A stretch of DNA of 64,000 bases from Candidatus Gastranaerophilales bacterium (GTDB lineage Bacteria; Cyanobacteriota; Vampirovibrionia; Gastranaerophilales; Gastranaerophilaceae), in the NCBI GenBank assembly GCA_017461425.1, contig JAFTXY010000006.1:1-64000 (forward strand). Direction: 5' to 3'. The notes beneath the pieces were generated by a model. That model saw only the letters and a program-made list of their open reading frames with translations. It was not told where the DNA came from and made no database searches. Made by a program: the position numbers and the translations under genes. Position 1 is the first letter of the stretch; every line of letters begins with the position of its first letter. Of this stretch, positions 26,704 to 35,348 are shown in pieces.

Positions 26704-26925
26704 ATGGGACTACATTTTAAACCAAATGGACAAAATCAAACTCAAAAAACCAAAGAGGTTGAATCCAATAACAATAACGTAAATTCTCAAAATGCAGAAA
26801 CTATAGGAACTATTGCTCTGTTTGAACCTGTTGCAGAAACAGCAGGAACAATCGCCTGTAACAATAGTAGCAATTCTGGTGGCGGAAGCGCAGGCGCAAG
26901 CGGCGGATTTAGTGCTATTGGATAA
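26704..26925 (+). CDS. Small Gly/Ser-rich repeat peptide (ETxGTIA)
   Basis: A 73-residue product starts MGLHFKPNGQNQTQK and has two copies of ETxGTIA (AETIGTIALFEP, AETAGTIACNN). It ends in a Gly/Ser-rich tail, SGGGSAGASGGFSAIG. There is one cysteine. GGAAAG lies 8 bases before the ATG. A leader-like first half with a small-residue tail suggests either a RiPP-type precursor or a secreted/processed peptide. No modifying enzyme is adjacent, so this remains unproven. Confidence 0.6.
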   Translation: MGLHFKPNGQNQTQKTKEVESNNNNVNSQNAETIGTIALFEPVAETAGTIACNNSSNSGGGSAGASGGFSAIG

Positions 26926-27021
26926 TTAGACAAAAGCACTATAGGATATAGCCTAAATGCTGAATTTTAAATAATAAATTTACCTCTATAATAACAAAGT
27001 TATTTAAAGGAGAAATTTATT

Positions 27022-27237
27022 ATGAATTTTTTAAAATGGTTAACATTCTCATTAGTATTAATTGGAGCACTAAATTGGGGCTTAATTGGAGCATTTGATT
27101 TTGATTTAGTTAGCTTTATTTTTGGCGATATGACATCTATGACAAGAATAATTTATACAATTGTTGGTTTATCAGCAATTGGATATTTAATTTTTCAAAT
27201 TAGAGATAATATGGAATGTTCAAGTTGCAATTATTAA
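27022..27237 (+). CDS. DUF378 family small membrane protein
   Basis: This 71-residue protein has two transmembrane segments (LTFSLVLIGALNWGLIGAF and IIYTIVGLSAIGYLIFQI), with the LIGALNWGL signature of DUF378 (YuzA-like). AAAGGAG precedes the ATG. It ends CSSCNY. Function of the family is unknown. Confidence 0.88.
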   Translation: MNFLKWLTFSLVLIGALNWGLIGAFDFDLVSFIFGDMTSMTRIIYTIVGLSAIGYLIFQIRDNMECSSCNY

Positions 27238-27261
27238 AAAAGCCCCATTTGGGGCTTTTTT
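27236..27261. terminator. Bidirectional terminator shared by two convergent genes
   Basis: AAAAAAGCCCC / GGGGCTTTTTT with a 4-base loop overlaps the stop codons of both the DUF378 gene (27235-27237) and the convergent gene ending at 27260. Confidence 0.92.
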
Positions 27262-27742
27262 ACTTTTTAAATGAAGTTAAAAATTGCAACCACATATCAA
27301 CGGTTTGCGGATTAAATTTTTTATCATCAATATCAATATGGCATTGCGGAATATTACTCATATACGAAGAATTATTTTTGGAATTACTTTCATATTCTAA
27401 ATATGGCATTGCACCGCAATTTGAAGAAAAAATTGCAGGAGTGTGTAATGTAACTGTATCATGTTTTGGAAGTTTTGATATGGTTTTTTGAACATCATTT
27501 CTATGCATATACTTCATTAAATCAAGAGTCATTACTCTTGCGTTATCTAACATTTCATAACCTTGCTGAAGTGATTGAAGTTTTTTAGCTTCTTGCTCGC
27601 ATATTGAAATTTGTTTATTAATATGATATCGCTGATTAAACAATGCTCCTTGATAATATTCTTCAACTTGAGCGGGAGTAACTCGAGAAGCGGTTTTATA
27701 GTCAGCTTTAAAATGTTGATTAGATATAGAATTTATTCTCAT
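27260..27742 (-). CDS. Hypothetical protein with MRINSISNQHFKA N-terminal tag
   Basis: The 160-residue product begins with a head like those of the genes at 3097 and 51796 (short polar lead ending FKA), then a helical region (TPAQVEEYYQGALFNQRYHI...SICEQEAKKLQSLQQGYEML) and a polar C-terminus. The start at 27742 is chosen for AAAGGA upstream; the frame extends 7 codons further without such a site. No signal peptide. No family is recognised. Confidence 0.7.
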   Translation of the reverse strand: MRINSISNQHFKADYKTASRVTPAQVEEYYQGALFNQRYHINKQISICEQEAKKLQSLQQGYEMLDNARVMTLDLMKYMHRNDVQKTISKLPKHDTVTLHTPAIFSSNCGAMPYLEYESNSKNNSSYMSNIPQCHIDIDDKKFNPQTVDMWLQFLTSFKK

Positions 27743-27798
27743 AACTTTTCCTTTATTTAGCATTTATAGAACGTATGAAAATAAAATTTTTTGCACAA

Positions 27799-27830
27799 AA
27801 AAACGTCGAAGAAAAATCTTCGACGTTTTT
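27799..27830 (-). terminator. Terminator of the tRNA-tuf operon
   Basis: A perfect 13-bp stem (AAAAACGTCGAAG / CTTCGACGTTTTT) with a 6-base loop and seven Us in the minus transcript lies 23 bp beyond the tuf stop. Confidence 0.93.
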
Positions 27831-27852
27831 AAATATTTATGCAGTTTGTAGA

Positions 27853-29061
27853 CTATTCAATAATTTTATCTACAACACCAGCACCAACTGTTCTTCCGCC
27901 TTCACGAATAGCGAATCTCATACCTTGTTCGATAGCAACTGGGTTGATTAATTCAACTTCCATTACTACGTTATCACCAGGCATTACCATTTCGCCGTCG
28001 AATTTGATTGAACCAGTTACGTCAGTTGTTCTGATATAGAATTGAGGACGGTATCCTGGGAAGAATGGAGTGTGACGTCCACCTTCTTCTTTTTTCAATA
28101 CATAAACGTTAGCAGTGAATTTTTTGTGAGGTGTAATTGAACCAGGTTTTGCTAAAACTTGACCACGTTGGATTTCAGTTTTATCAACACCACGTAGTAA
28201 AGCACCTACGTTGTCACCTGCTTGACCTTGGTCAAGAGATTTTCTGAACATTTCTACACCAGTAACAGTTGTTTTTTTAGTTTCGCCTAAACCAACTAAT
28301 TCAACTTCGTCACCAACTTTAACGATACCACGTTCTACTCTACCAGTAGCAACTGTACCACGACCTGTGATTGAGAATACGTCTTCAACAGGCATTAAGA
28401 ATGGTTTGTCTAAGTCACGAACAGGTTCTGGGAAGTAAGAATCGATAGCATCCATAAGTTCCCAAATTTTATCAACCCATTTATCTTGACCACGAGTAAC
28501 TGAACCATTAGCTTGAACTGCTTCTAATGCTTTTAAAGCTGAACCTCTGATGAAAGGAATGTTGTCACCGTCGAATTCATAAGAAGATAATAATTCTCTA
28601 GCTTCCATTTCAACTAAGTCTAATAATTCTTCGTCATCAACCATGTCGCATTTGTTTAAGAATACAACTAAGTTTGGAACACCAACTTGGCGAGCAAGAA
28701 GGATGTGTTCACGAGTTTGAGGCATAGGACCATCAGTACCTGCGATTACAAGAATAGCACCGTCCATTTGAGCAGCACCAGTAATCATATTTTTAACATA
28801 GTCAGCGTGGCCTGGGCAGTCAACGTGAGCATAGTGACGTGTTTCAGTTTCATATTCAACGTGAGCAGTTGAAATGGTGATACCACGTGCTTTTTCTTCT
28901 GGAGCAGCATCGATTTCATCGAATTTTTTTGCTTCAGCTTGACCAGCAGCAGCCATACAACCTGTAATAGCAGCTGTTAAAGTTGTTTTACCGTGGTCAA
29001 CGTGACCAATAGTACCAACGTTAACGTGTGGCTTGGTTCTTTCGTATTTTTCTCTAGCCAT
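27853..29061 (-). CDS. tuf: Elongation factor Tu
   Basis: The 402-residue GTPase shows [35 protein letters not shown] and [10 protein letters not shown]. It is slightly longer than the 394 residues of E. coli EF-Tu because of inserts in domain 1 ([16 protein letters not shown]). It delivers aminoacyl-tRNA to the ribosome. Its start has AAGGAGA upstream, and three tRNA genes lie before it on the same strand. Unlike its neighbours, it has marked codon choice for high expression. Confidence 0.98.
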   Translation of the reverse strand: MAREKYERTKPHVNVGTIGHVDHGKTTLTAAITGCMAAAGQAEAKKFDEIDAAPEEKARGITISTAHVEYETETRHYAHVDCPGHADYVKNMITGAAQMDGAILVIAGTDGPMPQTREHILLARQVGVPNLVVFLNKCDMVDDEELLDLVEMEARELLSSYEFDGDNIPFIRGSALKALEAVQANGSVTRGQDKWVDKIWELMDAIDSYFPEPVRDLDKPFLMPVEDVFSITGRGTVATGRVERGIVKVGDEVELVGLGETKKTTVTGVEMFRKSLDQGQAGDNVGALLRGVDKTEIQRGQVLAKPGSITPHKKFTANVYVLKKEEGGRHTPFFPGYRPQFYIRTTDVTGSIKFDGEMVMPGDNVVMEVELINPVAIEQGMRFAIREGGRTVGAGVVDKIIE

Positions 29062-29195
29062 AAGATAAATTCTCCTTTTTTCTTATTTTTTGTTTAATTT
29101 TTATTCTTGTTTTGAGGGTTGAATGGAACATGTAATGTTCCTGCTTTTATAATTTTGGCCAAGTTCAAAGAACTATGGCAAAATTTTAAAAGATA

Positions 29196-29278
29196 TGGGC
29201 AGAGGTGGATTCGAACCACCGTACCCTCGCGGGAACAGATTTACAGTCTGTCGCCTTTAGCCACTCGGCCATCTACCC
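29196..29278 (-). tRNA. tRNA-Tyr (GTA)
   Basis: An 83-base minus-strand cloverleaf with acceptor GGGTAGA / TCTGCCC, anticodon GTA in CTGTAAA and a long variable arm typical of bacterial tRNA-Tyr. It is nearest to tuf in the operon. Confidence 0.95.
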
Positions 29279-29341
29279 ATATCTAAAATTTTTATTAGAT
29301 AAATTATTGAATATTTAATTGTCAATTTACAATGTATAAAT

Positions 29342-29413
29342 TGCCCTCGATGAGATTTGAACTCACGGCCTCTCCCTTACCAAGGGAGTGCGCTACCCCT
29401 GCGCCACGAGGGC
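29342..29413 (-). tRNA. tRNA-Thr (GGT)
   Basis: A 72-base minus-strand cloverleaf: acceptor GCCCTCG / CGAGGGC, anticodon loop TTGGTAA with GGT, and T-arm GAGTTCAAATCTC. It is the middle tRNA of the operon. Confidence 0.95.
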
Positions 29414-29529
29414 GTCATTTTATCTGCTGCACAATAAGTGTTAAAAAGATATCAATCTTTTTTGCAGTATTCTTGCGCCACAATAGCACAACTCTATAAT
29501 CAAATCTAAGGTGCAATCTTATTAAAAAA

Positions 29530-29601
29530 AGCCGATGATGGGACTCGAACCCGCAACCTACGGTTTACAAAACCGTTGCTCTACCATTGAGCTACATCGG
29601 C
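29530..29601 (-). tRNA. tRNA-Thr (TGT)
   Basis: A 72-base minus-strand cloverleaf: acceptor GCCGATG / CATCGGC, anticodon loop TTTGTAA with TGT, and T-arm GGGTTCGAGTCCC. It is the first gene of the operon. Confidence 0.95.
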
Positions 29602-29615
29602 AATTTTATATTTTT

Positions 29616-29644
29616 ATATTATAAAGGACATATTAAACTGTCAA
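29616..29644 (-). promoter_or_regulatory. Probable promoter of the tRNA-Thr/Thr/Tyr-tuf operon
   Basis: On the minus strand TTGACA (29644-29639) is followed by TATAAT after 15 bases, or by TAATAT after 17. It lies about 15 bases before the first tRNA, as expected for a stable-RNA promoter. The spacing ambiguity lowers confidence. Confidence 0.55.
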
Positions 29645-29803
29645 GCATTAAATTCTAAAATAATAAAATTCCATCAAAAAATTTATTTAATTGCATGAAA
29701 TATATTTTTTTTGTAATATAAAAATACTAATATTCTACCGAAAATATTGGATTAAAATAGATTTATTGTTATAATTAATTGAGATTTGTAGAAAGTTTAT
29801 TTA

Positions 29804-32326
29804 ATGCAAGTAGCTAATGCACTAAACAATAGTATAAGAATTCTTTTTAACCCCCGAGTTGAGGCTTTTAAACTGTTTGATTTTTTAATTGTTAAATCTG
29901 ACAGCGATAGATACATGGCACAAATTATAGAAATTTATGATGACAAATTTGATTCATCTCAAAATGTTGCCAAAATAAAATTATTCTACAAAATCGCAGA
30001 AAACAACGAAGTAATGCCTTATGATAATTTCACTCCAAATAGAGAATGTGAAATTATCAAAATAAAACAAGAAGAAGTTGAAACTTTTATCAATAACAAT
30101 AAAAAAACTTTTATTTTCGGAACAAATGCAAAAAGCTCAACATCATTAAATTTAAAATACGATTTATTTGAAAATAATTGTATAATCATGGCCGATAAAG
30201 TTGAACAAGCTAATTTAGTTTCTCATAATTTAGCTAAAAACTTATCAAGTGAAAAAAACGTAGTTGTTATAGATTCTACAGGAATAATTGATTTTGATGG
30301 TGCAAAAAAAATAAAAGCATCAAAAAACTTCAAACTTCCGCTAAACTATACAACTATCAATTATGTTTTCCAAAGATGCCTAGCAGATGCAAGTCTAGAA
30401 TTTCAAGCAATTGGCGGTGAAATATTAAATGAAATTAAAAAATTCGCAAGAAAACAAGAAGGTGAATTTATTCCATTTAATGCATTCACAAGAGTTTTAT
30501 TAGAGCAATACAAAGTTACTCCTTATGTTGAGTTAAAACTTTTATTATCAAGACTTAAAAAATATCAAATGGATGAAATTTTTGCAAGAAATAAAAAGGA
30601 TGTTGATGTTTTATTTAAAAACATTGAAAAAAACCCTATAACAATTCTTGATTTATCAAGTGTTGATATTTCTTGGCAAAAAGCATATTTAAAATATTTC
30701 ATCAACGACATTCAGCAAAACATATATTTATTAGCAAGAGTCAACGATGATAATTGCGATGTTGACATGCTAAATCAAATATATTGTCAAAAAGAAAACA
30801 TTAAGTTCATACCTAGTGTTTCATACAACTACAAAAAATTACCTACAATAATCCAATATTGTAAAAACTATATTTTATTACCAAGCCTATTCCAAAGAGC
30901 AGATTTCCTAGATGCAAATTTTGCACTATCAAATCTTATTTCAGATGGCTGTGTAATATTTGGACAAGATACAGACAACTTCTTGTATCTTGCAAGAGAT
31001 TATGAACTTGCAATGCAAGAACAAAGAAAAAATTACAGAAAAATTGCTCTAACTTTAGTTGAAAAAGATGAAGAAATCGCAAAACAAAATCTTGGCGAAA
31101 AGGGTGATTATTTTGAAGCTCAACAAAAACAAGAACAAACTCATTCTCAAAAATTAATTGAAGAGCTATCTAATTTTGAAAAAGAACAATTAGAAAATAG
31201 CAAAAAAGATTCTGAGGAAGTTTTTGAAGAAATTAAAAACCCTGAAGAAATCAAAAAACCTGAAGAAAATGTTTCAACGGATGAATTTGATGTTTTAGAT
31301 GAAAAAACACAAGAAGAAACTAAAGAACAAGAAATAAAAAAAGAAGCTCAAGATGATTTCCAAGAATTAACAGAAACAAAAGAAGAAGTTAAAGAAGAAA
31401 TCAAAGAAGAACCTATAAGTGAAGTTCAAGAAGAAACTATAGAGGAAACTCAAGAAGAAGTTAAAGACGTTTCTGAATTAACTCCTGAAGAAATTCAACA
31501 AAACGTTAATGAAATTTTCGATGTTAAAGAAGAAGAAAAAACAGAAGTTAAAGAAGAAAAACCTGCTAGAGATATGCATGAAGAACCTTTAACTTTTGCT
31601 GAGATTTTTGAAGAAGAAGATGAAGAAGAAACTTCTGAACAATTACAAGAAGAAATTGAAGAAAAAATTGAAATAGAAGAAAACAAAGAAACTGAAATAA
31701 CAAAAGAAGAAATACAAGAAGAAGAAATTGATATCTCAGATGAAGAACTTGATTTCTTCCAATTAGCAAAAGATAGTTCTTTTGAAGAAGAAACTTCTGA
31801 ACAACCACAAGAAATAACAAGCTCAGAAGAAGAAATACAAGAAGAAGAAAAAGAACCAGAAGAAAATAAAGAAGAAACTACTTCTAAAAAAGAGACTGAA
31901 AAAAAAGAGGAAGAAAATATTATTGTAGATGATATCGAATATAAAACTTCCAACACAGAAGATGATGAAGATATTAATCTATCAGAAGCTGCAACAAATT
32001 CTATAGACAATAATTTTAATGAAATTATTAATTCAAAACCACAACAAACATCTCAAACAATAACTATTGATGAAAATACTAAAATAAATCTAGACAAACT
32101 AGAAACATCATCAAGCGAAGAATTGCCAATATTTAAAGAAGAAAACGAAGAAGAAATTCAACAATATGCTATGGGAGATGTTGTAATTCATCAAACATAC
32201 GGAAGAGGTAGAATTGTCAGCATAAAAATGCATCCATATGAAAAAAGACAATTACTACAAATTGAATTTGAAGAAATAGGCAAAAAACTATTAGACCCCG
32301 AAATAGCAAACCTTATATTAGAATAA
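29804..32326 (+). CDS. Pseudo-HerA-like protein with Glu-rich linker and UvrD/PcrA-type C-terminal domain
   Basis: Residues 1-65 look like a HAS-barrel (IRILFNPRVEAFKLFDFLIV). Then CIIMADKVEQANLVSHNLAK, followed by VVVIDSTGIIDF, occupies the place of the HerA ATPase core, but the Walker A GxxGxGKS is missing, so it should not bind ATP normally. Residues about 440-760 are an extremely Glu/Lys-rich, low-complexity stretch. The final 55 residues (AMGDVVIHQTYGRGRIVSI and KKLLDPEIANLILE) match the tudor-like tail of UvrD/PcrA helicases, which binds RNA polymerase. flhB follows 6 bases on. Function unknown; the domain reading is from pattern recognition. Confidence 0.5.
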   Translation: MQVANALNNSIRILFNPRVEAFKLFDFLIVKSDSDRYMAQIIEIYDDKFDSSQNVAKIKLFYKIAENNEVMPYDNFTPNRECEIIKIKQEEVETFINNNKKTFIFGTNAKSSTSLNLKYDLFENNCIIMADKVEQANLVSHNLAKNLSSEKNVVVIDSTGIIDFDGAKKIKASKNFKLPLNYTTINYVFQRCLADASLEFQAIGGEILNEIKKFARKQEGEFIPFNAFTRVLLEQYKVTPYVELKLLLSRLKKYQMDEIFARNKKDVDVLFKNIEKNPITILDLSSVDISWQKAYLKYFINDIQQNIYLLARVNDDNCDVDMLNQIYCQKENIKFIPSVSYNYKKLPTIIQYCKNYILLPSLFQRADFLDANFALSNLISDGCVIFGQDTDNFLYLARDYELAMQEQRKNYRKIALTLVEKDEEIAKQNLGEKGDYFEAQQKQEQTHSQKLIEELSNFEKEQLENSKKDSEEVFEEIKNPEEIKKPEENVSTDEFDVLDEKTQEETKEQEIKKEAQDDFQELTETKEEVKEEIKEEPISEVQEETIEETQEEVKDVSELTPEEIQQNVNEIFDVKEEEKTEVKEEKPARDMHEEPLTFAEIFEEEDEEETSEQLQEEIEEKIEIEENKETEITKEEIQEEEIDISDEELDFFQLAKDSSFEEETSEQPQEITSSEEEIQEEEKEPEENKEETTSKKETEKKEEENIIVDDIEYKTSNTEDDEDINLSEAATNSIDNNFNEIINSKPQQTSQTITIDENTKINLDKLETSSSEELPIFKEENEEEIQQYAMGDVVIHQTYGRGRIVSIKMHPYEKRQLLQIEFEEIGKKLLDPEIANLILE

Positions 32327-32332
32327 TACTAA

Positions 32333-33511
32333 ATGGGTGACGAAAATAAACAATTTGAAGCGAGCCAACAAAAGCTCAGAAAAGCAAGAGAGCAAGGTCA
32401 AGTTGTAAAATCCAAAGATTTATCAACAGCTATTGCGATTATCGTAATGTTTAGTTTTATTTACCTCATTTCTCCAATAATTTGGGGGCAATTAAGCGCA
32501 TTATTCACAATTATTTATGAACAAATTCCAAACAAACACTTAGACGAAATAGGTTATGCTTATTTATTTACAAAAACAATAATTCCATCAGCCCTTATTG
32601 TTCTTCCTATTTTAGTTTTAGCTTCATTTGTTGGAATTTTAGGAGATATGATTCAAATTGGTCCGTTATTCACAACAAAACCAATGGAATTTAACGCAGA
32701 AAAATTTAATCCAACAAAATATTTTAAAAATCTTGCAAGCCCTAAAACATTATTTGATTTATTCAAAAACATAGCAAAAGTTATAGTTCTTGGCATAATT
32801 GGCTGGATGGTATATTCAAGCCATTTTGAAGATATTTTGATGCTTGCTGCAATTGATAATCATTTTGCAATATTGATACAATTTGGTTCTTTAGTGCTTG
32901 ATTTTATTATTAAAGCAGGAATTGCATTCTTAATTATTGCAGCAGCAGACTATGGCGTAACAAAATGGAAATTTTTACAAGACCAAAAAATGTCTTTTAA
33001 AGAAGTAAAAGATGAATATAAAAACTCAGAAGGCGATCCGAACGTTAAAGCGGCACTTCGTCAAAGAAGACAACAACTTTTGCAGCAAAAAATGATGGAT
33101 GCTGTTACGACATGTGATTTCGTGGTCACAAACCCTACACATGTGGCATGTGCCATTAAATATGATGCACAAAAAATGGAATCCCCAATGCTTGTCGCAA
33201 AAGGAACAGAATTATTTGCACAAAAAATTAAAGAAATCGCACGTGAACACAATATCCCCGTTATTGAAAATCCACCAGTTGCAAGAGCGTTGTTTAGATT
33301 AGTTGAAATCAATAGACAAATTCCACCAGATTTGTACAAAGCGATAGCTGAAATCCTTATTTTTGTATACAAACTCAAAAAAACAACCACAAAAGAACAA
33401 GAGCGTATACAAAAAGCTGCGCAAGAAAAAGGCGATACACAAGCGCAACAAGAATTACAAAAAAAGAGAGAAAAATCGCTTGAAAAATTTAGAACAAAAG
33501 AAGAAGAATAA
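32333..33511 (+). CDS. flhB: Flagellar-type export switch protein FlhB
   Basis: The 392-residue protein has four N-terminal membrane helices and the cytoplasmic autocleavage motif NPTH (about residue 267, in VVTNPTHVACAIKYD). The C-terminal part has PVIENPPVARALF and ends in a charged tail. FlhB sets substrate specificity of the type III export gate. The other apparatus genes are 10-14 kb away (43.4-50 kb). FlhB is shared by flagella and, as YscU/SctU, injectisomes; co-occurrence with FliE/FliF favours a flagellar type. Confidence 0.93.
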   Translation: MGDENKQFEASQQKLRKAREQGQVVKSKDLSTAIAIIVMFSFIYLISPIIWGQLSALFTIIYEQIPNKHLDEIGYAYLFTKTIIPSALIVLPILVLASFVGILGDMIQIGPLFTTKPMEFNAEKFNPTKYFKNLASPKTLFDLFKNIAKVIVLGIIGWMVYSSHFEDILMLAAIDNHFAILIQFGSLVLDFIIKAGIAFLIIAAADYGVTKWKFLQDQKMSFKEVKDEYKNSEGDPNVKAALRQRRQQLLQQKMMDAVTTCDFVVTNPTHVACAIKYDAQKMESPMLVAKGTELFAQKIKEIAREHNIPVIENPPVARALFRLVEINRQIPPDLYKAIAEILIFVYKLKKTTTKEQERIQKAAQEKGDTQAQQELQKKREKSLEKFRTKEEE

Positions 33512-33593
33512 AATCTTTATTTAATCTTAATAAGCATATCCTTAAAATTATGGTAGTATTAACATATACCAAAATAGTTTTGAGGAGAAAAAA

Positions 33594-34718
33594 ATGAAAA
33601 TTCCTATTATTAATTCGAAAAGACAATACGAAACCATTGCCACAAAAGCAGAAAGCGCTGTTCTAGAAGTTATGAGATCAGGTTCTTATATTCTTGGTGC
33701 TAACAATAAAGAATTTGAAAATGAAATGTGTAATTATTTAGATTGCAAATACTCAGTAGCACTAAACTCAGGAACTGACGCACTTCATTTGGCTTTAAGA
33801 GCCCTAGATATAGGCGAAGGCGATGAAGTAATATCAACAGCTTTCACTTTTGTTGCAACATCTGAATCAATAGGAATTGTTGGCGCAAAACCTGTTTTTG
33901 TTGATATTGACCCAGATACATTTAACATTGACCCAGCAAAAATCGAAGCTGCAATAACACCAAAAACAAAAGCAATCATCCCTGTACATTTATATGGTCA
34001 ACCTTGCGATATGGACCCAATTATGGACATTGCAAAACGTCATAATTTATTTGTAATCGAAGATGCTTGCCAAGCAATTGGTGCTGAATATAAAGGCAAA
34101 AAAGTAGGCACAATTGGAGATGTTGGTTGCTTTAGCTTCTATCCAACTAAAAATCTTGGCACAATGGGTGATGGTGGTTTGTTATCAACTAATAGTCAAT
34201 ATATTAAAGATAGAGTAATTGCTCTAAGAAACCATGGTGGCGCAATTAGATATCATCACGATGAAATCGGCGTAAACTCAAGATTAGATGAAATTCAAGC
34301 AGCTATCTTAAGAGTTAAACTTCCATATATTGATAAATGGAACCAAGCAAGAAGAGAGCATGCAAAATTATATAATGAATTATTTGCAAATTGCGACTTA
34401 ATCGAAACTCCAAAAGAATTAGATTCAACATATTGTGTATATCATCAATACACTGTTAAAATTCCAAACAGAGACGAAGTACATAAAATGTTAGCAGAAG
34501 CTGGAATTGGCGCAATGATTTATTATCCAATTCCATTACATTTGCAAAAAGTTCATGATAAATACAACTTTAAAGAAGGTATGCTTCCAATTACAGAAGA
34601 AAATACAAAACTTGTTCTTTCTCTACCAATGTTTGCTGAAATTACAGAAGAAGAACAAAGAGAAGTTGCTCGTGCATTAATAGAATGCACAGAAAAAAGC
34701 ATGGCAACAACAGTTTAA
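33594..34718 (+). CDS. DegT/DnrJ/EryC1/StrS-family aminotransferase
   Basis: This PLP enzyme (374 residues) has ALNSGTDALHLAL, PVHLYGQPCDM, the DACQAIGAEYKGKKVG segment and the catalytic lysine in CFSFYPTKNLGTMGDGG. The family makes amino-sugars for surface polysaccharides or glycoproteins. The nearby formyltransferase-like gene at 41643 could act on such amino-sugars, but no operon links them. GAGGAG precedes the start. Confidence 0.92.
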   Translation: MKIPIINSKRQYETIATKAESAVLEVMRSGSYILGANNKEFENEMCNYLDCKYSVALNSGTDALHLALRALDIGEGDEVISTAFTFVATSESIGIVGAKPVFVDIDPDTFNIDPAKIEAAITPKTKAIIPVHLYGQPCDMDPIMDIAKRHNLFVIEDACQAIGAEYKGKKVGTIGDVGCFSFYPTKNLGTMGDGGLLSTNSQYIKDRVIALRNHGGAIRYHHDEIGVNSRLDEIQAAILRVKLPYIDKWNQARREHAKLYNELFANCDLIETPKELDSTYCVYHQYTVKIPNRDEVHKMLAEAGIGAMIYYPIPLHLQKVHDKYNFKEGMLPITEENTKLVLSLPMFAEITEEEQREVARALIECTEKSMATTV

Positions 34719-34737
34719 TATACTAAACAAAATATTT

Positions 34738-34763
34738 TAAAGGCTCCCTATTGGGAGCCTTTA
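34738..34763. terminator. Bidirectional terminator between the aminotransferase and thioredoxin-like genes
   Basis: TAAAGGCTCCC / GGGAGCCTTTA with a 4-base loop, followed by TTTTTA. The convergent genes end at 34718 and 34784. Confidence 0.88.
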
Positions 34764-34783
34764 TTTTTATATTCTTATAAGAA

Positions 34784-35290
34784 CTATTCAATTACTTTAT
34801 ATGCTTCTTCAATGATTGCATCTTTAGCGTTTGGAGAGAATAACATGCCATTATCCAGATGAACTTTTTTATCTCCTTTTACAACATAAACTGTAGGATA
34901 TCCATCTACTCCATATTCTTGAGCATATTTCGCATTATCCTGATTTTCACAATTTACATATGCAACAGCGAAATCTTTTTTGAATTTTCTATCTTTTGAT
35001 ACTTTATCAAAAGTTGGAACAAATCTTTGACAGAAACCGCACCAATCTGTATAGAAGAAAATAATCATTGGTTTTTCTGTTTTAATTGCTTTTTCAAGAC
35101 TTCTTCCTTTATCGTATTGTTTTGAAATTACAACAGGTTTATTTCCGCCTTGTGATGGTGCTTTGTCACCAAAATATGCGCATAGAGAAAAACCTAGTGC
35201 AACTATTGAAACAATTAAAGCCAAAACTGAAAGTTTTTTTGAACAACATTTTTCAGATGGTTGGTTTTCGATTTTTTGTTCTTCTGACAT
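34784..35290 (-). CDS. Membrane-anchored thioredoxin-like protein
   Basis: After a cytoplasmic start the protein has one membrane helix (LSVLALIVSIVALGFSLCAYF). A thioredoxin fold follows with the redox site FYTDWCGFCQRF and cis-Pro region GVDGYPTVYVV. At 168 residues it should face the periplasm and reduce or isomerise disulfides. AAAAGGAG precedes the ATG. It is last in the minus-strand run. A possible link to the cysteine-rich proteins at 54-59 kb is inference. Confidence 0.85.
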   Translation of the reverse strand: MSEEQKIENQPSEKCCSKKLSVLALIVSIVALGFSLCAYFGDKAPSQGGNKPVVISKQYDKGRSLEKAIKTEKPMIIFFYTDWCGFCQRFVPTFDKVSKDRKFKKDFAVAYVNCENQDNAKYAQEYGVDGYPTVYVVKGDKKVHLDNGMLFSPNAKDAIIEEAYKVIE

Positions 35291-35348
35291 TTTTAAACTC
35301 CTTTTAATTACAAATTACATATAACATAAATTTCTATTTTTTAAAAGA

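Noticed and set aside
31495-32010. Long serine-rich frame on the minus strand opposite the Glu-rich region
   Set aside because: It is the antisense of repeated GAA codons (TTC), giving Ser/Phe-rich sequence with no start site or family. It is a shadow of the plus-strand gene.
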